From G963665545 sp963665545 (GTDB taxonomy: Bacteria; Pseudomonadota; Gammaproteobacteria; Xanthomonadales; SZUA-36): a stretch of 64,000 bases of DNA. Each line of letters opens with the position of its first letter. Within the stretch, counting starts at the first letter, position 1. A model generated the notes under the pieces. That model was not told where the DNA came from and did no database searches. It was given only the letters and a program-made list of their open reading frames with translations. The stretch lies in assembly GCA_963665545.2 (NCBI GenBank), contig CAXXKZ010000004.1, positions 372,001-436,000 of the forward strand, in the 5' to 3' direction. Position numbers and translations under genes: made by a program. Shown here piece after piece: positions 1-7,436 of the stretch.

Positions 1-88
1 CGAGAAAACGCAACAATAGAACATCGAGTTCCTTCATTCCCCGACGGCAGAGCCACTGCAACTTTCGGGCGCGGGGAACGTTGTGCAT
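1..88 (-). CDS. sdhE: FAD assembly factor SdhE (5' part only)
   Basis: Reading the minus strand from an ATG at 88 gives 29 residues, running off the window, that contain RRGMKELDVLLLRFL. This is the RGM-x-ELD signature of the SdhE (YgfY) family, whose members are about 80-90 residues. SdhE helps attach FAD covalently to the SdhA flavoprotein in the cytoplasm. It starts 23 bp after the sdhB stop, so it is the last gene of the sdhCDAB-sdhE operon. A GTG directly before the ATG is an alternative start. The divergent ygfZ nearby is also linked to Fe-S and flavoprotein maturation. The C-terminal two thirds is outside the window. Confidence 0.85.
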   Translation of the reverse strand, partial: MHNVPRARKLQWLCRRGMKELDVLLLRFL

Positions 89-110
89 CACCGCGCTCTG
101 TCAGCCCCGG

Positions 111-899
111 CTATACACCTCTGCGGGCGATCAGCATTTTCTTGATCTCCGCAATGGCCAGGGCGGGATTGAGGCCTTTCGGGCAGGTGCGCGTGCAATT
201 CATGATGGTGTGGCAGCGATACAACTTGAACGGGTCTTCGAGGTCATCGAGACGCTCACCGCTGGCCTCATCACGCGAATCCGCCAACCAGCGGTAGGCC
301 TGCAGCAGAACCGCCGGGCCGAGGTAGCGGTCTCCATTCCACCAATAACTCGGGCATGCGGTGGAACAGCAGGCGCACATAATGCACTCATACGCGCCAT
401 CGAGCTTTTCACGATCGCCCTGGGACTGCAGCCGCTCGCGATCCGGTGGCGGCACGCTCTGGGTGCGTATCCACGGTTTGATGCTGGCGTACTGTGCATA
501 GAAATGGCTCATGTCCGGCACCAGGTCCTTGATCACCGGCAAATGTGGCAGAGGATAAATGCGCACATCGCCTTTGATGTCGGAAATCGGCTTGGTGCAG
601 GCCAGTGTGTTGGTGCCGTCAATGTTCATTGAGCAGGAACCGCAAATGCCCTCCCGGCAAGAACGGCGGAAGGTCAGCGAGGGATCGATTTCATCTTTGA
701 TCTTGATCACCCCGTCCAGCACCATCGGGCCGCAACTGTCCAGGTCAACGGCGTAGGTGTCCAGCCGGGGATTGTTACCGTCGTCGGGATTCCATCGGTA
801 GACTTTAAAGGTCTTGACCCGTGAGGCACCCGCCGGCGCAGGGAAAGTCTTGCCCTTGGTGATCCGGGAATTTTTGGGTAAACGAAATTCAACCATCAA
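111..899 (-). CDS. sdhB: Succinate dehydrogenase iron-sulfur subunit
   Basis: SdhB (262 aa) carries electrons from SdhA FAD to the membrane quinone site in complex II. The N-terminal ferredoxin domain has the [2Fe-2S] cysteines C81, C86, C89 and C101 (CREGICGSCS then LAC). The C-terminal domain has CIMCACCSTACPS (about 172-184) and CHTIMNCTRTCPKG (about 229-242), which supply the [4Fe-4S] and [3Fe-4S] ligands. Length is slightly above the common ~235 residues because of an N-terminal extension. Two adjacent ATGs (899, 896) are possible starts. It lies 36 bp downstream of sdhA and upstream of sdhE on the same strand. Confidence 0.97.
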   Translation of the reverse strand: MMVEFRLPKNSRITKGKTFPAPAGASRVKTFKVYRWNPDDGNNPRLDTYAVDLDSCGPMVLDGVIKIKDEIDPSLTFRRSCREGICGSCSMNIDGTNTLACTKPISDIKGDVRIYPLPHLPVIKDLVPDMSHFYAQYASIKPWIRTQSVPPPDRERLQSQGDREKLDGAYECIMCACCSTACPSYWWNGDRYLGPAVLLQAYRWLADSRDEASGERLDDLEDPFKLYRCHTIMNCTRTCPKGLNPALAIAEIKKMLIARRGV

Positions 900-935
900 T
901 CAACCCCAAGCCATCTACATGGCCATTGCACAACA

Positions 936-2726
936 TCAGTACACACGCGCTTTAGGCGGAACAACTTCAACGTCATCCGACAGGGTGTATAAATGAACCG
1001 GGCGATAATCCAACTGCACTTCACCCTGATCGTCTGCCCATGCCAACGTGTGTCTCATCCAATTTTCATCATCGCGATCGGGGTAGTCCTCCCGGGCGTG
1101 TGCCCCGCGGCTTTCCTTACGGTTTTCGGCCGAAATCATCGTGGTCAGTGCGCAACCCAACAGATTGCGCAGTTCGAACGTCTCGACCAGGTCCGTATTC
1201 CACACCATGGACCGGTCGCTGACGCTGACCTCGTTGAATGACTGGTACACACGCCGTACTGCCTCGCAGCCCTCTTTGAGCACCTCGCCGGTGCGGAACA
1301 CGGCCGCATTGTTCTGCATGGCATGTTGCATGTCATCGCGGATTTCAGCCGTTGATTTGCTGCCGCTGGCATAACGCAGCCCATCGAAATCCGCCAGCGC
1401 CTGATCGATCGTTGCCGCCGGCACATCCGGGTGCTTGGCGCCCGGGGTGATGATTTTCCCACAGCGGTGCGCCACGGCGCGGCCGAAGACGATCAAATCC
1501 AGTAAGGAATTCGAACCCAGCCGATTGGCGCCGTGAACCGAGACGCAGGCCGCCTCACCGATGGCAAACAGGCCAGCAACAACACTATCAGGGTCGCCGT
1601 CTTTTAAGGTTACGACTTCGCCCATGAAATTTGTAGGAATTCCACCCATGTTGTAGTGAACGGTGGGCAAAACCGGTATGGGTTCACGGCTGACATCGAC
1701 CCCGGCGAAAATCTCGGCGCTCTCGGCAATACCAGGCAGACGCTTATCAATTACGTCCGAACCCAGGTGCTGCAAGTTCAGGTGGATATGATCTTTAAGC
1801 TCGCCGACGCCGCGACCTTCGCGAATCTCGATCGTCATCGAGCGGCTGACAACATCCCGCGAAGCCAGGTCCTTGGCGTGGGGGGCATAGCGCCCCATAA
1901 ATCGCTCGCCCTCGGAATTCGTCAAAAAGCCGCCTTCACCGCGCACCCCTTCGGTAATCAACATACCGGCGCCGTATATCCCGGTCGGGTGGAACTGGAC
2001 AAATTCCATGTCCTGCAGCGGCAGGCCCGCCCGCAATACCATGCCATTGCCGTCGCCGGTGCAGGTATGCGCCGAGGTGCAGGAAAAGTAGCTGCGCCCG
2101 TACCCTCCGGTGGCAAGAATCACGGCATGTGCGCGAAACAGGTGTAAGGTGCCGTCGGCCAGGTTCCAGGCCAGCACGCCCCTGCAAACACCTGATTCAT
2201 CCATCAGGAGGTCGATGGCAAAGTATTCGATGTAGAACGTGGCATCGTGCTTGAGCGATTGCTGGTAGAGCGTATGCAGGATGGCGTGACCGGTACGGTC
2301 TGCCGCCGCACAGGTCCGCTGCGCGGTACCCTCGCCATAATGCGTGGTCATACCTCCGAATGGCCGCTGATAAATGCGCCCATCCTCAGTACGCGAAAAC
2401 GGCACGCCAAAATGTTCCAGCTCAACCACTGAAGGTACCGCCTCGCGGCACATATATTCAATGGCGTCCTGGTCGCCCAGCCAATCAGAGCCCTTGACCG
2501 TGTCATACATGTGCCAACGCCAGTCATCTTCGCCCATATTGCCCAGCGCCGCCGACATGCCGCCCTGTGCTGCTACGGTATGGCTGCGGGTCGGAAACAC
2601 CTTGGTGATACAGGCCGTCGACAAGCCCGTGGCGGCAACACCCATGGTCGCCCGCAGGCCAGCGCCGCCAGCGCCAACGACGATAACGTCGTATTTGTGT
2701 TCGGTCAGTGGATAAGCCTCACTCAT
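936..2726 (-). CDS. sdhA: Succinate dehydrogenase flavoprotein subunit
   Basis: SdhA (596 aa) oxidises succinate to fumarate. The Rossmann motif VVGAGGAGL lies at residues 16-24. The SHTVAAQGG segment at 48-56 holds His49, expected to bind FAD covalently. The substrate-site regions HPTGIYG, HYNMGG and GANRLGSNSLLD are all present, and the length is typical. It starts 3 bp downstream of the sdhD stop, consistent with tight coupling in the sdhCDAB order. SdhE and YgfZ encoded on either side fit its cofactor assembly. Confidence 0.98.
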   Translation of the reverse strand: MSEAYPLTEHKYDVIVVGAGGAGLRATMGVAATGLSTACITKVFPTRSHTVAAQGGMSAALGNMGEDDWRWHMYDTVKGSDWLGDQDAIEYMCREAVPSVVELEHFGVPFSRTEDGRIYQRPFGGMTTHYGEGTAQRTCAAADRTGHAILHTLYQQSLKHDATFYIEYFAIDLLMDESGVCRGVLAWNLADGTLHLFRAHAVILATGGYGRSYFSCTSAHTCTGDGNGMVLRAGLPLQDMEFVQFHPTGIYGAGMLITEGVRGEGGFLTNSEGERFMGRYAPHAKDLASRDVVSRSMTIEIREGRGVGELKDHIHLNLQHLGSDVIDKRLPGIAESAEIFAGVDVSREPIPVLPTVHYNMGGIPTNFMGEVVTLKDGDPDSVVAGLFAIGEAACVSVHGANRLGSNSLLDLIVFGRAVAHRCGKIITPGAKHPDVPAATIDQALADFDGLRYASGSKSTAEIRDDMQHAMQNNAAVFRTGEVLKEGCEAVRRVYQSFNEVSVSDRSMVWNTDLVETFELRNLLGCALTTMISAENRKESRGAHAREDYPDRDDENWMRHTLAWADDQGEVQLDYRPVHLYTLSDDVEVVPPKARVY

Positions 2727-2729
2727 GAT

Positions 2730-3110
2730 TCAGGCTCCAAGCGCGATCCGCAGGGTAAAAACGACACCCATGATCATGGCGCCATAGGCCGCGCCCTTGA
2801 CCAGCAATTGCAGGGCCAGTTCGAGTGCCGGGCGGCTTACATAATCTTCTATGACCACCTGCAGGCCAAGCATGGCGTGATACAGCACGCTGATGATGAA
2901 CAAGACAAAGGCGCCCGTGTTCAGTGGCGCGGCGACGAATTCTCTGGCGCTGGCCCAGTCCGCCCCTGCCAACTGCACAATGGCGTACAACAGCCACCCG
3001 CACAGGGGCAGCAAAATCAGGGCCGAGGTGCGTTGATGCAACCAATGTGCCGTGCCCTGACCGGCGCTGCCGCGACCCCTGGCCCGGGCGAGCGGATCGA
3101 CCATGCTCAT
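2730..3110 (-). CDS. sdhD: Succinate dehydrogenase membrane anchor SdhD
   Basis: This small membrane anchor (126 aa from ATG 3110, MSMVDPL) has three predicted helices (about 28-50, 63-85, 100-122). HAMLGLQVVIEDYV in the second helix carries the heme-ligand region and the family Asp/Tyr. The ATG overlaps the sdhC stop (ATGA), which decides the start. The same frame stays open up to 3356, but that part lies inside sdhC. It anchors SdhAB and forms the quinone site together with SdhC. Confidence 0.92.
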   Translation of the reverse strand: MSMVDPLARARGRGSAGQGTAHWLHQRTSALILLPLCGWLLYAIVQLAGADWASAREFVAAPLNTGAFVLFIISVLYHAMLGLQVVIEDYVSRPALELALQLLVKGAAYGAMIMGVVFTLRIALGA

Positions 3111-3487
3111 ATCAGCATCCCGGCAACAATGAGTGTCGCTGTCAATGACACCACGACCACTGCCCAACCACTGGCGTAGACGGCCTTGAGCTCCAGGCCT
3201 TTGCCGATATCCCAGAACAAGTGTCGGATGCCGTTGAACAGGTGAAAACTCAAACTGAACAATGACGCCAACAACAACAGCTGCACAATCACGTGGCCGG
3301 ACATTTCCTGCAGGTGCGCATAGCTGGATTCCCCAGCGGCCACCGCCCCCAGCCACAGCAATATCAGTGGCACCCCAATCAAGCTGAGCACAACACCGGT
3401 AATTCGGTGCAACATGGATAGGACTGAAGTGAGCTGAGCGCGGTAGTAAATACCCAGCATAAAGGGCGACATTGGTCGAGTCGGCAT
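3107..3487 (-). CDS. sdhC: Succinate dehydrogenase cytochrome b556 subunit SdhC
   Basis: SdhC (126 aa) begins MPTRPMSPFMLGIYY and has the family pattern SVLSMLHRITGVVLS (SxxHRxTG) at the first transmembrane helix. A conserved His in the second helix (SLSFHLFNGIRHLFWD) is the expected heme b ligand. Three hydrophobic helices are visible. It is the first gene of the sdhCDABE operon. The 156-bp gap to the divergent ygfZ must hold the promoters of both, but I could not find a convincing -35/-10 pair for sdh. Confidence 0.95.
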   Translation of the reverse strand: MPTRPMSPFMLGIYYRAQLTSVLSMLHRITGVVLSLIGVPLILLWLGAVAAGESSYAHLQEMSGHVIVQLLLLASLFSLSFHLFNGIRHLFWDIGKGLELKAVYASGWAVVVVSLTATLIVAGMLI

Positions 3488-3643
3488 GGTCTATATGCTT
3501 AATCTTAAGGCTTATGGATTGGTGTTAAACAAGACGCTGCAAGCCTACTGATTCCGAGACCCGAAGGCAAGGCCAATTTCGCCGTGAATTGTTACAATAC
3601 GTTGGCGCCTTCGAACGCCACGCGAATGGGACCCAGAAATCAA

Positions 3644-4471
3644 ATGATCCACCTCAATCACCTGTCGATCGCCCGCTGCAGCGGGCCAGATGCCGGCGCT
3701 TTCCTGCATGCCCAACTCAGCGCCGATATTGAGGCGCTCAAGCCCGGTGCGTCGACATTTGCGTGTTACTGCAATCCCAAAGGGCAGGTCATCGCGCTGC
3801 TGCTCATCTATCGCGAGGTCGGTGCTGAGGAAAACAGCTTTCTGATTGGCGGCTCGCAGGCGCTGATGGAACCCACACTCAAGCGGTTGAGGATGTATGT
3901 GCTGCACGCTCAACTGGCATTCGATATCGACACAGGCCTGACCCTACTTGGCGCAAGCCCGTCCCAAAGCCTGGGCAGCCTGCCACCAATGGGCACGACT
4001 TCCTTCGGACATTATGTGGCATCTGAAACAAGCCATCCAAGACCAGAGAATTCCGCTGGATCGCAAAGATGGTTGGCTGAAGAAATTACCTATGGCATCA
4101 GCTGGCTGGATGAATCTACAACCCAGAGATTCTTGCCACAGATGCTGGGTTTCGACCGCATCGGCGCCGTCAGTTTTTCCAAAGGATGCTATCCGGGGCA
4201 GGAAATCGTCGCCAGAGCACGCTACCTGGGCACCATCAAGCGCCGATCACTGGTGTTGGCTGTCGAAGGCGCCCCCAGATTGAAAACCGGCAGCAAATTG
4301 CGGGTTGATGCGGCGGGCACTCAGACCAACGCCATTGTCATTGACCAGGCCTTTGGCACTGAAGGCACCAGCCTCATCAGGCTGGTGACTTCTCTTGCCG
4401 CTGAATCACCGATCTCGGAAGTGGAAATCGATAAGCAATGGTTTGCCGCGAGTATGCTCGAAACGCCGTAG
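3644..4471 (+). CDS. ygfZ: Folate-binding YgfZ/GcvT-like Fe-S maturation protein
   Basis: From ATG 3644 (MIHLNHLSIARCSG) the product is 275 aa. It contains FSKGCYPGQEIVAR (about residue 181), the YgfZ signature with the conserved Cys in K-G-C-Y-x-G-Q-E. YgfZ is a tetrahydrofolate-binding relative of GcvT that supports synthesis or repair of certain Fe-S enzymes. The frame extends upstream to 3584, but the homologous part begins at MIHLNHLS. It is divergent from sdhC, an arrangement that fits a role for the Fe-S enzyme SdhB. A palindromic repeat follows between this gene and the convergent methyltransferase. Confidence 0.9.
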   Translation: MIHLNHLSIARCSGPDAGAFLHAQLSADIEALKPGASTFACYCNPKGQVIALLLIYREVGAEENSFLIGGSQALMEPTLKRLRMYVLHAQLAFDIDTGLTLLGASPSQSLGSLPPMGTTSFGHYVASETSHPRPENSAGSQRWLAEEITYGISWLDESTTQRFLPQMLGFDRIGAVSFSKGCYPGQEIVARARYLGTIKRRSLVLAVEGAPRLKTGSKLRVDAAGTQTNAIVIDQAFGTEGTSLIRLVTSLAAESPISEVEIDKQWFAASMLETP

Positions 4472-4527
4472 CACAGCGCTTTGGACCAAACGAGCCGCAG
4501 GCGAGTTCAAACCACGCCGTCGAGCGC

Positions 4528-4637
4528 AGGCCCGAGGGGCCACACGGTTTGCCCGCAGGGCGAAGAGTACGGCTCCGAAGGCCGTTGCGCGTGAAGCCGC
4601 CTTCCGCCGTAGGCGGGAGCAGGGAAGCGAGACTCAT
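4528..4637. repeat. Extragenic dispersed repeat, copy A
   Basis: This GC-rich stretch matches 56484-56706 at high identity. Shared blocks include GCCACACGGTTTGC, GAGTACGGCTCCGAAG, CGTTGCGCGTGAAGCCGCC and AGGGAAGCGAGACTCAT. Copy B carries about 110 bp more in the middle. Each copy ends within 10 bp of the stop codon of a minus-strand gene (the methyltransferase here, the rhomboid gene in copy B), in the same orientation. Inverted segments such as CCTTCCGCCGTAGGCGG make it REP/BIME-like. ORFs across it look spurious. Confidence 0.8.
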
Positions 4638-4646
4638 GGTCCGCGA

Positions 4647-5492
4647 TCAGCGCTGGGCGACGATATAGCAAACCCAACCCGGATCAGCATCTCCGACGGT
4701 CGCCGGTTCGTAGACCCCATCCCCTTCATTGGTTACCGCATCGGTGCCCTCCCAATACACCACCACTTCCCGAAAACCCGCCTCATCGAGGACTTCCGTG
4801 ATTTCCGGCAAGGTCCAGAGTCGCCAGTGGTAGGTAAAGGCACGATCCATTCGTGAGCGATCCGAGAACTCAAAGTGTATATGGCAGGTCATGCCCGCAT
4901 CGATTGGATTAAATGCTGCTTGCTCCCAGATATAACTGAAGCCCTCACATTCTCGCGTTTCCTCGATTTCCTTTGGCGCGTCATAACCACCGTAGGCGTC
5001 GAGGAAAAATATACCGTCGTCCGCCAGGCCGGAATGTACCGACCGAAAATACTCCAGCAGCTCAGGGCGCTCGGTAAACAGGTAGTAGCTGAAGTTCATC
5101 GCCAACACGGCGTCCACCAGAGGCGATTCGGCGTACACCACGTCGTCGTGGATCAAGCTGATGCGCTGCTGCTGATCTTCCAAGAGCGCCAGGATGTTAT
5201 GCCGGCGCCCCCATTCCAACACCTCGTCATCCAGGTCTACTCCAATCGCATGATGATCATCGCCGCGACGGATCCATTCACAGGCCGTGTTGGCGGTACC
5301 GCAAAAATCCTCGCGCAACAGCTCCAGCGATCGATTCCTCAGCTGCGACCAGGTCTGTGATACAAAATCCAGTTCGGCTTCAGGATCCTGCACCGATTCC
5401 TGGTAAAGATAATTGGGGTCAGCTTGTGAGGCCTGATCGGGCACCGCTGGGTCATTCAGGGTTGCTGATTCGCGCCGGATAGCGCTTTTCAA
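4647..5492 (-). CDS. Class I SAM-dependent methyltransferase, substrate unknown
   Basis: This 281-aa protein has a Rossmann-type methyltransferase core. LLREDFCGTANTACEWIRR (about 58-76) is motif I with the unusual Cys-Gly-Thr SAM loop seen in one group of uncharacterised methyltransferases. AIGVDLDDEVLEWG (about 82-95) is motif II with the acidic ribose-binding residue, and VDAVLAMNFSYYLF is the motif IV region. The C-terminal half (YHWRLWTLPEITEVLDEAGF) resembles small-molecule methyltransferases. The start overlaps the end of ispG by 41 bp, so it is probably co-transcribed as the distal gene of that run. I cannot assign the substrate. Confidence 0.82.
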   Translation of the reverse strand: MKSAIRRESATLNDPAVPDQASQADPNYLYQESVQDPEAELDFVSQTWSQLRNRSLELLREDFCGTANTACEWIRRGDDHHAIGVDLDDEVLEWGRRHNILALLEDQQQRISLIHDDVVYAESPLVDAVLAMNFSYYLFTERPELLEYFRSVHSGLADDGIFFLDAYGGYDAPKEIEETRECEGFSYIWEQAAFNPIDAGMTCHIHFEFSDRSRMDRAFTYHWRLWTLPEITEVLDEAGFREVVVYWEGTDAVTNEGDGVYEPATVGDADPGWVCYIVAQR

Positions 5493-6705
5493 CGTAAGTC
5501 TCGATCAGATCGAGAAAGTCCTTGGTCAGGCCCTCCCCGCGCAGGGTCGAATGTTTCTCGCCATCGACAAATACGGGCGCAACCGGCGCCTCACCGGTAC
5601 CAGGAAGGCTGATGCCAATGTCGGCGTGGCGGCTTTCTCCGGGCCCGTTCACCACACAGCCCATGACCGCCAGGGAGAGATTTTCCACGCCCTCATACTG
5701 GAGGCGCCATTGCGGCATTTTTTCGCGCACAAAAGCCTGCACGTCGCGGGTCAGGGACTGGAAGAAGGTGCTGGTGGTGCGGCCGCAACCCGGGCAGGCG
5801 GTGACCATCGGTGAAAAGGCCCGCAGCCCCATGCTCTGCAGCAGTTCCTGCGCCACCTGAACCTCGGTGGTGCGGCTCTGTTCCGGCTCGGGCGTCAGGG
5901 AGATTCGAATGGTGTCGCCAATGCCCTCTTGCAACAATACCGCCATGGCCGCCGAAGAACAGACAATGCCTTTACTGCCCATTCCCGCTTCGGTCAGCCC
6001 AAGGTGCAATGGATAGCCACAACTGGAGGCAAGATCACGGTAAACGACGATCAGATCCTGCACCGCACTCACCTTGCAGGAAAGTATGATCTGATTGGCG
6101 GGCAGGCCAATATTCTCCGCCTGCCGGGCGCTTTCGATCGCCGAGCGTACCAGCGCCTGGCGTGTCACCACTGCTGCGTCCTGTGGTGCTTCGAGCCTGG
6201 CGTTTACATCCATCATTCCGGCCAACAACCGGGCGTCCAGGCTGCCCCAGTTGACGCCAATGCGAACCGGCTTATCATGACGAATGGCCATCTCGACAAT
6301 GGTCGAAAACTGATCATCGCGCTTGCGCCCGAAACCGACATTGCCGGGATTGATGCGGTACTTGGCCAGCAAACGAGCGCATTCGGGCACCTGTTTGAGC
6401 AATCGATGACCGTTGTAATGAAAATCGCCGATCAGTGGTACCTGGCAGGACATCATATCCATGCGCGCCACAATCGCCGGCACCGCTTCTGCCGCTTTGA
6501 GCGTATTGACAGTAATACGCACCAGTTCAGAGCCTGCGCGGGCCAATTCGGCCACCTGGCGCGCCGTCGCCTTCACGTCTTCGGTGTCGGTGTTGGTCAT
6601 CGACTGAACCACGATCGGGTGGCAACTGCCGACCAACACTTTGCCAATTGCGACGGTTGGCGTGATACGGCGTGCAGCTTGCGCGCCGCCTGTCTCAGTT
6701 GTCAT
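5452..6705 (-). CDS. ispG: (E)-4-hydroxy-3-methylbut-2-enyl-diphosphate synthase
   Basis: IspG (GcpE), the penultimate enzyme of the MEP isoprenoid pathway, reduces ME-cPP to HMBPP with a [4Fe-4S] cluster. From ATG 6705 (MTTETGG) it has 417 aa. Family blocks are VVQSMTNTDTEDV near the N-terminus, PLIGDFHYNGHRLL, RINPGNVG, ACPGCGRTT (two cluster Cys) and MGCVVNGPGE (third cluster Cys). An upstream in-frame ATG at 6723 is less likely. The start overlaps the pgsA 3' end by 11 bp, and the 3' end overlaps the methyltransferase start. Confidence 0.96.
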   Translation of the reverse strand: MTTETGGAQAARRITPTVAIGKVLVGSCHPIVVQSMTNTDTEDVKATARQVAELARAGSELVRITVNTLKAAEAVPAIVARMDMMSCQVPLIGDFHYNGHRLLKQVPECARLLAKYRINPGNVGFGRKRDDQFSTIVEMAIRHDKPVRIGVNWGSLDARLLAGMMDVNARLEAPQDAAVVTRQALVRSAIESARQAENIGLPANQIILSCKVSAVQDLIVVYRDLASSCGYPLHLGLTEAGMGSKGIVCSSAAMAVLLQEGIGDTIRISLTPEPEQSRTTEVQVAQELLQSMGLRAFSPMVTACPGCGRTTSTFFQSLTRDVQAFVREKMPQWRLQYEGVENLSLAVMGCVVNGPGESRHADIGISLPGTGEAPVAPVFVDGEKHSTLRGEGLTKDFLDLIETYVEKRYPARISNPE

Positions 6706-7363
6706 TGACTCGGGGGGAACCACTGGAGTCGCCGTCGTCCGAGGCTGCCTCGAGCGAAGGTTTGTCGTTGGCGTTTACCTCAGCCGAGTTGGTGTGGTAG
6801 CGGGCGTCGCTAATGACAGGCCAGGCCGACTTCATGTAGCTGTAGAGAGACCACAAGGTCAGTGCTGCAGCAGTGTAAAGCAGCCACTCACCGATCATCG
6901 CAATCGGCAGGCCAAGAATATCATCGTGATACAACAGGAAGCCGATGGCAGTCATCTGAAAGCCCGTTTTCACCTTGCCCAGCCAGCTGACATGCACCCT
7001 GGCCCGCTCACCAATTTTTGCCAACCATTCGCGCAGTGCCGAAATGGCCATTTCCCGGCCGACAATGATGGCCGCGGACAAGGCAAATATGACTTCATAA
7101 ACGTCCTGGCGCTGGACCAGTAGAATCAGCGCAGTGGCCACCATCAACTTGTCGGCCAGCGGGTCGAGGATGGCGCCGAACTCGGACATCTGCCCCATTT
7201 TTCTCGCGATAAAGCCATCGGCCCAGTCGGTCGCCGCGGCCAACACGAAGACCGTCACACACATCATGTTTGACCAGGCAAAAGGCAGGTAAAAAAACAG
7301 GACCAAAAACGGAATCAAAGCGATGCGCAGCAAAGTCAGCACGGTTGGAGTCGTCAATGTCAT
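6695..7363 (-). CDS. pgsA: CDP-diacylglycerol--glycerol-3-phosphate 3-phosphatidyltransferase
   Basis: PgsA makes phosphatidylglycerol phosphate at the inner membrane. The CDP-alcohol phosphotransferase motif is complete at about residues 46-70: D-W-A-D-G-F-I-A-R, then G, then the LDPLADK aspartates. Several hydrophobic helices follow. A polar tail of about 35 residues (from DARYHTNSAEV) extends past the usual ~185-aa length and overlaps the ispG start. It follows uvrC, the same pairing as in many gammaproteobacteria. Confidence 0.95.
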   Translation of the reverse strand: MTLTTPTVLTLLRIALIPFLVLFFYLPFAWSNMMCVTVFVLAAATDWADGFIARKMGQMSEFGAILDPLADKLMVATALILLVQRQDVYEVIFALSAAIIVGREMAISALREWLAKIGERARVHVSWLGKVKTGFQMTAIGFLLYHDDILGLPIAMIGEWLLYTAAALTLWSLYSYMKSAWPVISDARYHTNSAEVNANDKPSLEAASDDGDSSGSPRVNDN

Positions 7364-7436
7364 GGCGTTGCCTAAATCTTGTGTGCGTCTTGTTTGTTGC
7401 GTCTGGGTTGGGGCTAGTGTACTGCATCGCAGACTT

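Noticed and set aside
4377..4856. ORFs across repeat A (about 86-153 codons)
   Set aside because: They are translations of the extragenic repeat, which recurs at 56.5 kb where the matching frames are also broken.
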